Shown: piece after piece, positions 1-5,091 of the stretch
How the letters are laid out: each line of letters opens with the position of its first letter
Numbering within the stretch: the first letter of the stretch is position 1
Source of the DNA: Microcaldota archaeon
Lineage (GTDB): Archaea; Micrarchaeota; Micrarchaeia; Micrarchaeales; Micrarchaeaceae
Assembly (NCBI GenBank): GCA_021828345.1
Contig: JAJZJI010000044.1
Location: 1 to 9,062 of the forward strand
Direction of reading: 5' to 3'
DNA: 9,062 nt
Notes under the pieces: model-generated
Told to the model about the DNA's origin: nothing
What the model saw: the letters and a program-made list of their open reading frames with translations, nothing else
The model's database searches: none
Translations under genes and position numbers: made by a program

Positions 1-11
1 TCCGATCTCTT

Positions 12-1421
12 TTAGTATTCAAATTCTTCATTATTTGACATTTTATAATCGGTTATATTAAGGTTTCCTGGAATTATTTTGTTTTTAACTAAATTTGTAT
101 AATGTACACTATAGGTATTATCAAACAATCGTATATTTAAATTCCCTATTAAAATATTTTTTATGATAATCGAATTTATTGTTATACCATGAATAAATTG
201 TTTCATTTCATTTTCAAAATCTTGAAGTTCGTTATTATAGATTGGAATAAATAATATTATACCATCAGGTATTCTATTACTAACAATTGAAGAGAGTAAA
301 TTTGTATATATATTATATTTTATAATCATTTTTCTTAAACGATTTAAACATTTTTCGAACTTATACCTATTTATGATATTACAAAAAATTATACCAAAAT
401 ATTTTATAGTACTATCATTAATGTTTATTGTTGATGGTTCAATTACATTATTTTTTTCAGATACTAATTTTTGATAAATAGCATTTGCACTATTTTGTGG
501 TAAGTTATATTTTAAATCAATTTCAGTAAAACTTATATTACTATTATTATTAAGTTCCATAAGTACTACATATTCTCTATAAGTTAATGTGCCTGTTTGT
601 ATTAAATTACCCCTTTTTTTATGTATTAACTTATTTTTTAATACACTAAAAAATAGATTTCTAAATGGTATAAATCCGTAAACATTCCCTATAGACGTAA
701 CGTACCATTTAGAATTATATTTACTTAATAATTTATTATTTCTCATTTGATACATATTACTACTTAAAATATACCCACTTTCTTCAAGATAATATATTAA
801 ATAATCATATTCCCCTGTTATAGCCAAAAGTAATTGAATTTTTGGGTTATCTTTGAATATCAATTTCATATCCTCCTGAGATGGTTTTTTATCGTCAAGA
901 AATTTTATAAATATAAAATATTCATTAAATCCTAATTTTTCAATTCCTGTTATATTTATTGTATATTTTATAAACCCTGTTTTTTCAAATTTTCTTATCC
1001 TATGTGTCACAGCAGTTATTGATAGACCACACATCTGACTTATATATTTTCTAGGAATTCTTGCATTCATACTTAATGCCATGAGTATCTTTTTATCTGC
1101 TTCATCAAGAACAGGTGTATGGCGCTCTTCTCTTTTTAGATCTTCTGGCATTATAACCTTTCCTCCATGTGAGTTTATAATTTCTATTGCCTTTTCTATT
1201 TGATTACTATGTTTTTTTCTCTTTTCTATAAATATACCCGAGTTATCGATTCTTCCGAGATATTCTGATATTACTTTACTCTTTTTTGTTTCTTTTATGT
1301 ATTCATAATGATCTTTGTATACGCAAAATTTTCCTTGTATTACTCGTAATTGTATTTTGTATGGGTATTTTAATCGTAATTCGTTTAATTTATTGGATAC
1401 GAGTTCAGGTAGCTCTTGCAT
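12..1421 (-). CDS. Double-module Lrp/AsnC-like transcriptional regulator with transposase-like N-terminal segment
   Basis: Probable DNA-binding regulator of 469 residues, about three times the length of a normal Lrp (about 150). Residues 20-70 form a beta-rich segment ending in SEYLGRI, a pattern resembling the N-terminus of some archaeal transposases. Residues 105-160 are a typical Lrp winged helix-turn-helix (LDEADKKILMALSMNARIP, then recognition helix SITAVTHRIRKFEKTGFI). Residues 165-240 look like the RAM/ligand domain, with the usual ITGEYDYLIYY strand. Residues 280-335 look like a second helix-turn-helix (YREYVVLMEL onward), and 340-430 a second, divergent RAM-like alpha/beta domain. 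Two modules in one chain could act as a built-in dimer (inference). No enzyme or transposase catalytic motif is seen. The gene is very AT-rich, rich in Asn, Ile and Lys, and stands alone. The ATG at 1421 is chosen because a TATA box lies about 26 bases upstream, implying a leaderless mRNA. Targets and ligand are unknown. Confidence 0.8.
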   Translation of the reverse strand: MQELPELVSNKLNELRLKYPYKIQLRVIQGKFCVYKDHYEYIKETKKSKVISEYLGRIDNSGIFIEKRKKHSNQIEKAIEIINSHGGKVIMPEDLKREERHTPVLDEADKKILMALSMNARIPRKYISQMCGLSITAVTHRIRKFEKTGFIKYTINITGIEKLGFNEYFIFIKFLDDKKPSQEDMKLIFKDNPKIQLLLAITGEYDYLIYYLEESGYILSSNMYQMRNNKLLSKYNSKWYVTSIGNVYGFIPFRNLFFSVLKNKLIHKKRGNLIQTGTLTYREYVVLMELNNNSNISFTEIDLKYNLPQNSANAIYQKLVSEKNNVIEPSTININDSTIKYFGIIFCNIINRYKFEKCLNRLRKMIIKYNIYTNLLSSIVSNRIPDGIILFIPIYNNELQDFENEMKQFIHGITINSIIIKNILIGNLNIRLFDNTYSVHYTNLVKNKIIPGNLNITDYKMSNNEEFEY

Positions 1422-1430
1422 ATGTATAAA

Positions 1431-1444
1431 ATAACATGCTAATT
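1431..1444. promoter_or_regulatory. Operator candidate, copy 1 (imperfect palindrome)
   Basis: ATAACATGCTAATT lies between the TATA box and the start codon of the Lrp-like gene. It matches the second copy at 1487-1500 in 13 of 14 bases. The core TAACATGCTA is one base away from a perfect palindrome. Its position would let a bound protein block transcription start, which suggests autorepression by the adjacent Lrp-like protein (inference). Confidence 0.4.
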
Positions 1445-1451
1445 ATTTAAA
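1444..1451 (-). promoter_or_regulatory. TATA box of the Lrp-like regulator gene
   Basis: On the minus strand this reads TTTAAATA, centred about 26 bases upstream of the ATG at 1421. That spacing places transcription start at or next to the start codon, as in leaderless archaeal genes. It abuts the first operator-like repeat (1431-1444). Confidence 0.55.
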
Positions 1452-1486
1452 TCTATTGTTTTTATATTTATCTATATACTATTAAT

Positions 1487-1500
1487 ATAACATGTTAATT
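1487..1500. promoter_or_regulatory. Operator candidate, copy 2 (perfect 10-base palindrome)
   Basis: ATAACATGTTAATT contains the perfect palindrome TAACATGTTA (1488-1497). It starts 56 bases from the start of copy 1, a little over five helical turns, so both sites could be bound from the same face of the DNA. It sits in the divergent region between the regulator gene and the structured RNA element. Confidence 0.4.
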
Positions 1501-1571
1501 TAGTATTTTTATGTAAATAATACTGTTTTCTACAAAATATATGTCGACAAAATTAGTTTTTTATTGCATAA

Positions 1572-1584
1572 TTTATTTATATAA
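1572..1584 (+). promoter_or_regulatory. TATA box upstream of structured RNA element and small-gene pair
   Basis: TTTATTTATATAA is a strong archaeal TATA-like box. Start would fall near 1605-1610, just before the base-paired element at 1613. An identical 13-base box occurs at 2408-2420. In such AT-rich DNA a single TATA match is weak evidence; the identical copy and the spacing to the folded element add support. Confidence 0.45.
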
Positions 1585-1612
1585 CAAAAGTCATAATATT
1601 AGTATTGAATTT

Positions 1613-1689
1613 GGGAGTCGTGGAGATATGAAATGTTATATTTCAGCTGATTATAAATCCCTACCATCGGTCGCCTTCTCCACACTCCC
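1613..1689 (+). ncRNA. Candidate structured RNA or structured 5' leader, family unknown
   Basis: A GC-rich island of about 77 bases in very AT-rich surroundings that closes on itself. GGGAGT (1613-1618) pairs with ACTCCC (1684-1689), C1619 is bulged, and GTGGAGA (1620-1626) pairs with TCTCCAC (1677-1683), giving a 13-pair helix with one bulge. Inside are two hairpins: TGAAAT (1629-1634) with ATTTCA (1640-1645) around a five-base loop, and CTGAT (1647-1651) with ATCGG (1666-1670, one G-U) around a 14-base loop. The result is a three-way junction. A TATA box ends 28 bases upstream on the plus strand. There is no long reading frame, T-loop or box C motif, and I recognise no known riboswitch, ribozyme or guide RNA. 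It could be an independent small RNA or the leader of the gene at 1725. The fold is direct from sequence; transcription is inferred. Confidence 0.55.
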
Positions 1690-1724
1690 TCCCACCACTA
1701 TTTACAACTAAATGTGTGTTTTAG

Positions 1725-1940
1725 ATGCTTTTGAACCCGATATATCTGCTGGCTGATTTTATTGGTGTAAGAAAGTATAGAATAGATGAGCGGTCTGAAA
1801 CTAATTATTTTGAGGAAAGAAAGACGCGTGTAATAAGATTGTCTAACGTGTCTTGGCATATCGTATGGGCGGACGAATATGATAATTACATGAAATATTA
1901 TGCTGAGAAGAAGGGAATTGGGTGTATAAATGGTGAATAG
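1725..1940 (+). CDS. Small protein of unknown function (71 residues)
   Basis: I do not recognise this protein. It has a short hydrophobic start (MLLNPIYLLADFIGV), a basic and acidic middle, and an aromatic-rich C-terminal half (SWHIVWADEYDNYMKYY). It is too weakly hydrophobic for a clear membrane segment. The ATG at 1725 is the first in frame; no good ribosome binding site precedes it. Its last 11 bases overlap the next gene, which suggests translational coupling, and that overlap is the main reason to treat it as real. It lies 35 bases downstream of the structured RNA element and may share that transcript. Confidence 0.5.
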   Translation: MLLNPIYLLADFIGVRKYRIDERSETNYFEERKTRVIRLSNVSWHIVWADEYDNYMKYYAEKKGIGCINGE

Positions 1941-2277
1941 GACTACAAAAAATAATGGGAATAGACTGAAATCTACCTATGTTGTGAAGGATGGCAAGAA
2001 ATTTTGTAAATTTTACCTTGTGAATCCAAATCATCTATATTTGAGCATCGATGCGCTCGCAGAGCAGCTAATAAGTATGAAGGAGATAAAGGAAATATAC
2101 ATAAATGATACAAATGAGAGCAAGGCCTTTGATGTAATGGTTAGATTTACTAGAGAAATGGAACCAAAAGCTGTGGAATCATATATAAAGGAGCGTTTAA
2201 GCAACAGATATGGAGCATTTTCTTTCAAAAATCCTTCAAGCAATAGCATAAGACTGCAAGGTAATGCAATATCCTAA
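1930..2277 (+). CDS. Small alpha/beta protein of unknown function (115 residues)
   Basis: I do not recognise a family with confidence. After a basic N-terminal tail (residues 1-24, rich in Asn and Lys) comes what looks like a compact beta-alpha-beta-beta-alpha-beta domain: strand FCKFYLV, helix IDALAEQLISMKE, strand EIYIND, strand FDVMVRFT, helix EPKAVESYIKERLSN, strand AFSFK. That order resembles a ferredoxin-like fold, as in RAM or small metal-binding domains, but no metal-binding or catalytic motif is visible. The ATG overlaps the end of the upstream gene and is preceded by GGGTG with five bases between, a plausible ribosome binding site, so the two genes are probably co-translated. A small regulator or partner subunit is possible but unproven. 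Confidence 0.6.
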   Translation: MVNRTTKNNGNRLKSTYVVKDGKKFCKFYLVNPNHLYLSIDALAEQLISMKEIKEIYINDTNESKAFDVMVRFTREMEPKAVESYIKERLSNRYGAFSFKNPSSNSIRLQGNAIS

Positions 2278-2407
2278 TCTGTTATAAATACAAAATTATC
2301 TGTTGAATGCTAGTAATATCAGCAATAAGGTTATTATCAGATTAAATTTTTTAGCTTGGTCTACTGTGCAGATTTGCATGATTAATTAAATCATCATATG
2401 GAAAGTA

Positions 2408-2420
2408 TTTATTTATATAA
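2408..2420 (+). promoter_or_regulatory. TATA box upstream of the duplicated-domain gene
   Basis: TTTATTTATATAA, identical over 13 bases to the box at 1572-1584. A start near 2440 would give a leader of about 120 bases before the ATG at 2565, enough to include the short frame that ends at 2558. Confidence 0.35.
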
Positions 2421-2435
2421 TTTTATATTTTTTAA

Positions 2436-2558
2436 TGTTATCCGTTTTATTTAATTTATTCTGTAGCATTTTCGGCAACTATAAATGATAACAAATGGAC
2501 AAGACATGTATATGAAGATGGTAGTTATAGGATATGGAAAAATGGTGAGGAGCAGTGA
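2436..2558 (+). pseudogene. Possible gene remnant or very small gene without a normal start
   Basis: The frame is open from 2436 to a TGA at 2556-2558. Its last 25 codons have the look of real protein: NDNKWTRHVYEDGSYRIW followed by KNGEEQ, with aromatic and charged residues that random AT-rich DNA rarely gives. No ATG, GTG or TTG is found in frame, so it may be a truncated leftover, or start at ATA or ATT (for example 2481). The stop lies six bases before the next gene, so if translated it would be tightly coupled to it. Low confidence. Confidence 0.3.
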
Positions 2559-2559
2559 T
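2554..2559 (+). promoter_or_regulatory. Ribosome binding site of the duplicated-domain gene
   Basis: AGTGAT five bases before the ATG at 2565, matching the anti-Shine-Dalgarno end of archaeal 16S rRNA (ATCACCT). The same word at the same spacing precedes the gene at 6035. This supports the start at 2565. Confidence 0.55.
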
Positions 2560-2564
2560 AGTTT

Positions 2565-3173
2565 ATGGAAACTGTGACAAATAAATACGGTGAAAGATTA
2601 TCTGAAGCTGAGATACGTACAATTGCAAGTAGGGTTCAAAAATTGCCAGAAAATAAGATAGACAAATTATGGCTGAGCTTGGGGTTTATTTATAAAAAAA
2701 ATCAAAAAGATTATGAAAGTAATGATGCCATAGACGATCACCATATAAATATGATTAAAAGTTCTGACATAAATGCATATGAAATAACTAAGAAATTATT
2801 TATGGAGATTCATATCGATTTAATTGGGAAAACTTTAGATCAAATAGAACGCGAACCTGTTTTTAATCATCCAGATATTTTAGATAATGAATTGTTTGTA
2901 AATGAATACGGAGAAAGACTTTCCAGAATTGAACTAAAAGCGATTGTAAATAGAATACAAAAACTTTCAAATGAGAAAATAGACGAACTTTGGTTTAGGG
3001 TTGGGTTTATATATAAAAATAAAGGTAAAAATAAAGCATTACATCCACGGCAGGTAAAAAAAATAAAAGAGACAGAACGTGGAGCTAAAATAGAGTTTTT
3101 AAAATTTTTTGATGAAAGCAAAATAGAAAATATAAAACAAACTTTAATTGAAATTGAGAGGTCGACAGAATAA
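2565..3173 (+). CDS. Protein of unknown function made of two copies of one domain (202 residues)
   Basis: Family not recognised. The chain is an internal duplication: residues 4-96 and 111-199 align along their length, offset by 107 residues at the first motif. Shared landmarks are YGERLS (8-13 and 115-120), a helix ending in QKL (25-27 and 132-134), KIDKLW/KIDELW (31-36 and 138-143), GFIYK (40-44 and 147-151) and a C-terminal helix ending in IER (94-96 and 197-199). The first copy has about four extra residues after GFIYK. The predicted structure is mostly helical and charged; there is no signal peptide, membrane span or enzyme motif, so an adaptor or DNA/protein-binding role is more likely than catalysis (inference). 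The two copies differ at most positions, so the duplication is old. The start is set by the AGTGAT site. The gene is AT-rich and converges on the tRNA-Leu gene. Confidence 0.7.
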   Translation: METVTNKYGERLSEAEIRTIASRVQKLPENKIDKLWLSLGFIYKKNQKDYESNDAIDDHHINMIKSSDINAYEITKKLFMEIHIDLIGKTLDQIEREPVFNHPDILDNELFVNEYGERLSRIELKAIVNRIQKLSNEKIDELWFRVGFIYKNKGKNKALHPRQVKKIKETERGAKIEFLKFFDESKIENIKQTLIEIERSTE

Positions 3174-3201
3174 TATAACGAAGATAACACATTTCCATTT
3201 A

Positions 3202-3286
3202 TGCAGGGGGAGGGATTTGAACTCTCGAACCCCTAAGGGAGCAGGCCCTGAACCTGCCACATTTGACCAGGCTTTGTTACCCCTGC
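3202..3286 (-). tRNA. tRNA-Leu, anticodon CAG
   Basis: An 85-base class II tRNA that decodes CUG. The acceptor GCAGGGG pairs with CCCCTGC, the discriminator is A, and CCA is not encoded. The D-arm has a three-pair stem ACA/TGT and the loop CCTGGTCAAA typical of archaeal tRNA-Leu. The anticodon stem GCAGG/CCTGC encloses TTCAGGG, giving CAG. The long variable arm (14 bases, stem CCC/GGG) marks it as Leu/Ser type. The T-arm GAGAG-TTCAAAT-CCCTC has one A-C mismatch at pair 52-62. No intron is present. It reads away from the deacylase gene at 3354. Confidence 0.95.
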
Positions 3287-3308
3287 ATTGTTTATATATT
3301 TTACAAGC

Positions 3309-3319
3309 ATATATTTAAT
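3309..3319 (-). promoter_or_regulatory. Promoter of tRNA-Leu, AT-rich box shared with the divergent deacylase gene
   Basis: On the minus strand this reads ATTAAATATAT, centred about 28 bases upstream of the tRNA 5' end at 3286, the usual archaeal TATA distance. Only 67 bases separate the tRNA from the ATG at 3354, so promoter elements for the divergent gene must lie in the same AT-rich stretch. Confidence 0.5.
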
Positions 3320-3353
3320 GTATCTATCTGTATCGATTTATATCTGTGATTTT

Positions 3354-4118
3354 ATGGCCTGTTTAGTCTATACAACAGCTGAGAAAATATCAAATGATAT
3401 AGGGACTAGGTTAAAAGAAAATCCTAAACTTCAATCATTTGATCATTTAGACAAATCAAATACTAATAAGATTGAAATATTAGAAATAAACACCAGTATT
3501 ATCGATTCGGATTATCTTAGTAGTAAACCCTATGATGCGTTTGTATTTGTAAGTAGGCATGTTAGCTCAAAGGGCGTTTTGGCATTTACTGTGCATCCAC
3601 TTGGCAGAATATCCGAAAATAATTACGATCTTGGTGTTGCGGATCCTATTGGAATGTTAAAAATGCTTCAGTCAATAAATAAATTATGTAGGTTCGAAAA
3701 TGTAACTATAACCTATGAGGCTACGCATCATGGTCCAATACTCTCAAAAAGATCATTTTTTACTGAGTTTGGAGGACCAATAAATATTGAAGGGTTTAGT
3801 GGATATACGAGCGCATTATCACTTGCAATTGCAGAGTCATTTGATATAAAAGTAGAATACGAATGTATAGCACTTGGAATTAGCGGAACACATTACCCAA
3901 AGAAATTTACTGAGTTTGCAATAAATGGAAAATATGCATTTTCACATATACTTCCAGAGTATAACCTAACTAATATAAACATAATAAAGAGTGCAATAGA
4001 ACATTCAAATCCAAAGCCCGATATTGCCATAATAGAAAAAAAGGGGTTAAATAGCATGCAAAGGAAAATGGTTATAGATGAGCTTAATAAAATTGGTATG
4101 GAGTCTGTTATGGTATAA
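3354..4118 (+). CDS. dtdA: D-aminoacyl-tRNA deacylase, archaeal DtdA/GEK1 type
   Basis: Hydrolyses D-amino acids wrongly attached to tRNA, freeing tRNA and D-amino acid (EC 3.1.1.96); in the family this is a zinc-dependent cytosolic enzyme. The 254-residue chain has the family blocks in order: VSRHVSSKG (66-74), AFTVHPLGR (77-85), YEATHHGP (121-128), FGG (139-141), GISGTHYPKKF (175-185), AFSHILPEY (195-203) and a C-terminal KKGLNSMQRK (229-238). The conserved histidines are the likely metal and catalytic residues. The frame is open further upstream to a TTG at 3288, next to the tRNA, but that extension would add 22 hydrophobic residues absent from the family, so MACLVYTT at 3354 is preferred. 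Length is close to normal. It lies divergently next to a tRNA gene. Confidence 0.93.
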   Translation: MACLVYTTAEKISNDIGTRLKENPKLQSFDHLDKSNTNKIEILEINTSIIDSDYLSSKPYDAFVFVSRHVSSKGVLAFTVHPLGRISENNYDLGVADPIGMLKMLQSINKLCRFENVTITYEATHHGPILSKRSFFTEFGGPINIEGFSGYTSALSLAIAESFDIKVEYECIALGISGTHYPKKFTEFAINGKYAFSHILPEYNLTNINIIKSAIEHSNPKPDIAIIEKKGLNSMQRKMVIDELNKIGMESVMV

Positions 4119-4137
4119 TTATATTATAATAATTAGA

Positions 4138-4146
4138 ATTAAATAA
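4138..4146 (+). promoter_or_regulatory. Possible TATA box for the AbrB-headed gene
   Basis: ATTAAATAA lies about 31 bases upstream of the ATG at 4174, which fits a leaderless or near-leaderless start. A second AT run (ATATATATAG, about 4153-4162) is too close to the ATG to serve as the box for this start. Confidence 0.3.
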
Positions 4147-4173
4147 CACTCAAATATATATAGTTTTAATGTA

Positions 4174-5076
4174 ATGAAATTATGTGATGGTGTTAATATA
4201 CCAACAATCTTAAAAAAGGGGGAGAAGCTTCTTGTATACATACCTGCTGATGTAGCAGAGGCTATGTTAATAGATGAAGGGGATGAAGTATCATTTATAA
4301 AAGATGATGATGGTACATTTAAAATTGCAAAAGCGGGTGTTGAAGGCGTGCATAAATCAAAAGAATTTGAGGGCGCAAGAAATATTGCATTAAGTCCATC
4401 AGAACTTGCAGTTTTAAAGCGTCTTGATACAATTAGATATTCTAATAGAACTAAGGATACGATTAAGCAGATATTTGATTTAGAGGAGCAGAAGATATTA
4501 CAGGCAATGTTAAAACGCGGTATTATAACACTATTTAAGAAAAATGCGGAGGATGATCAGCATTATAGTATATCAAAGGATGTTTATGATAAGTTTTTAT
4601 ATGGCAAACGTGAATATAAGTTTAAAAGGCCCGAATCCTCTGATGCAACTCTGCCAAAGCAGCCGATTAAAAAGATGGTATCTGAGAGTATACAAGAGCC
4701 CAAGGTAGAAAAGGCATGGGAATTGAAATTAAAAGAGCAGAATAAATATGCAGAAATATTGGAATCAAAGGGTTATATTGTATTAAATAATGATGTTGAG
4801 GCTTCAAGTTTATCTACATTAATGGAAGAGAGTATAAGGCGCGGACTTGTTTTAGGAACGCGTGCATTTAACAAAAAATTTTATGTGGGATTGCGCTCAT
4901 ATATTGCAAAGAACTCTGCAAAAATAATGAAGGTATTAGAGAATGGAAGCGCGCCTATCTCTAAAATATCAAAAGAATCTGGTATAGACGAGGAGGGCGC
5001 AAGAACAATACTATATCTTATGGCTGAGAGTGGGGATATAGCTGAAGTACGAAAGGATGTATTTAGCGTTGCATAA
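4174..5076 (+). CDS. AbrB-like N-terminal domain protein with winged-helix-like segments (300 residues)
   Basis: Probable DNA-binding or chromatin-type protein. Residues 8-53 match a SpoVT/AbrB swapped-hairpin domain: GEKLLVYIPADVAEAMLIDE, then GDEVSFIKD and GTFKIAK. Residues 72-140 look like a winged helix (LSPSELAVLKRLDTIRYSNR, then QKILQAMLKRGIITLF). Residues 150-180 are a charged, Pro-containing linker. Residues 185-245 are an alpha/beta segment containing GLVLGTRAFNKKFYVGL. Residues 247-300 form a second compact winged helix (KIMKVLENGSAPISKISKES, then GARTILYLMAESGDI). AbrB domains occur in transcription factors and in antitoxins; no toxin gene adjoins, so a stand-alone regulator is more likely (inference). 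The gene converges with the pentapeptide gene, 15 bases apart. The exact target is unknown. Confidence 0.75.
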   Translation: MKLCDGVNIPTILKKGEKLLVYIPADVAEAMLIDEGDEVSFIKDDDGTFKIAKAGVEGVHKSKEFEGARNIALSPSELAVLKRLDTIRYSNRTKDTIKQIFDLEEQKILQAMLKRGIITLFKKNAEDDQHYSISKDVYDKFLYGKREYKFKRPESSDATLPKQPIKKMVSESIQEPKVEKAWELKLKEQNKYAEILESKGYIVLNNDVEASSLSTLMEESIRRGLVLGTRAFNKKFYVGLRSYIAKNSAKIMKVLENGSAPISKISKESGIDEEGARTILYLMAESGDIAEVRKDVFSVA

Positions 5077-5091
5077 AAAATTAAGTGATAC

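Larger units (their letters stand above)
2278..2564. other. Intergenic stretch of 287 bases with promoter and possible gene remnant
   Basis: Very AT-rich. It contains a TATA box at 2408-2420, a short open frame ending at 2558 that looks like a protein fragment, and a ribosome binding site at 2554-2559 for the next gene. The first 120 bases show only weak short repeats (ATCTGTT twice) and no supported gene on either strand. Confidence 0.5.

Noticed and set aside
1613..1689. Hammerhead ribozyme or box C/D RNA (CTGA at 1647-1650)
   Set aside because: The hammerhead core CTGATGA and GAAA are not in the required places, and no box C (RTGATGA) is present.
1613..1697. tRNA gene, suggested by the CCCACCA end after the folded element
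   Set aside because: There is no T-loop, no D-arm and no anticodon arm; the closing helix is 13 pairs with a bulge rather than a seven-pair acceptor.
2278..2400. Short repeats (ATCTGTT, TATCAG) as a CRISPR or transposon end
   Set aside because: They are six to seven bases long, irregularly spaced and expected by chance in AT-rich DNA.
2485..2577. 30-codon frame from the ATG at 2485
   Set aside because: It overlaps the start of the gene at 2565 out of frame, and its composition is unlike protein compared with the neighbouring frame.
2867..3190. Minus-strand 107-codon frame opposite the duplicated-domain gene
   Set aside because: Shadow of a frame whose internal repeat proves it is coding on the plus strand.
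3202..3240. Attachment site pair based on the tRNA 3' half
   Set aside because: No second copy of the tRNA 3' sequence was found in the window.
3288..3353. Upstream extension of the deacylase from the TTG at 3288
   Set aside because: It runs through the tRNA promoter region and adds residues not found in the family; the ATG at 3354 gives the normal N-terminus.
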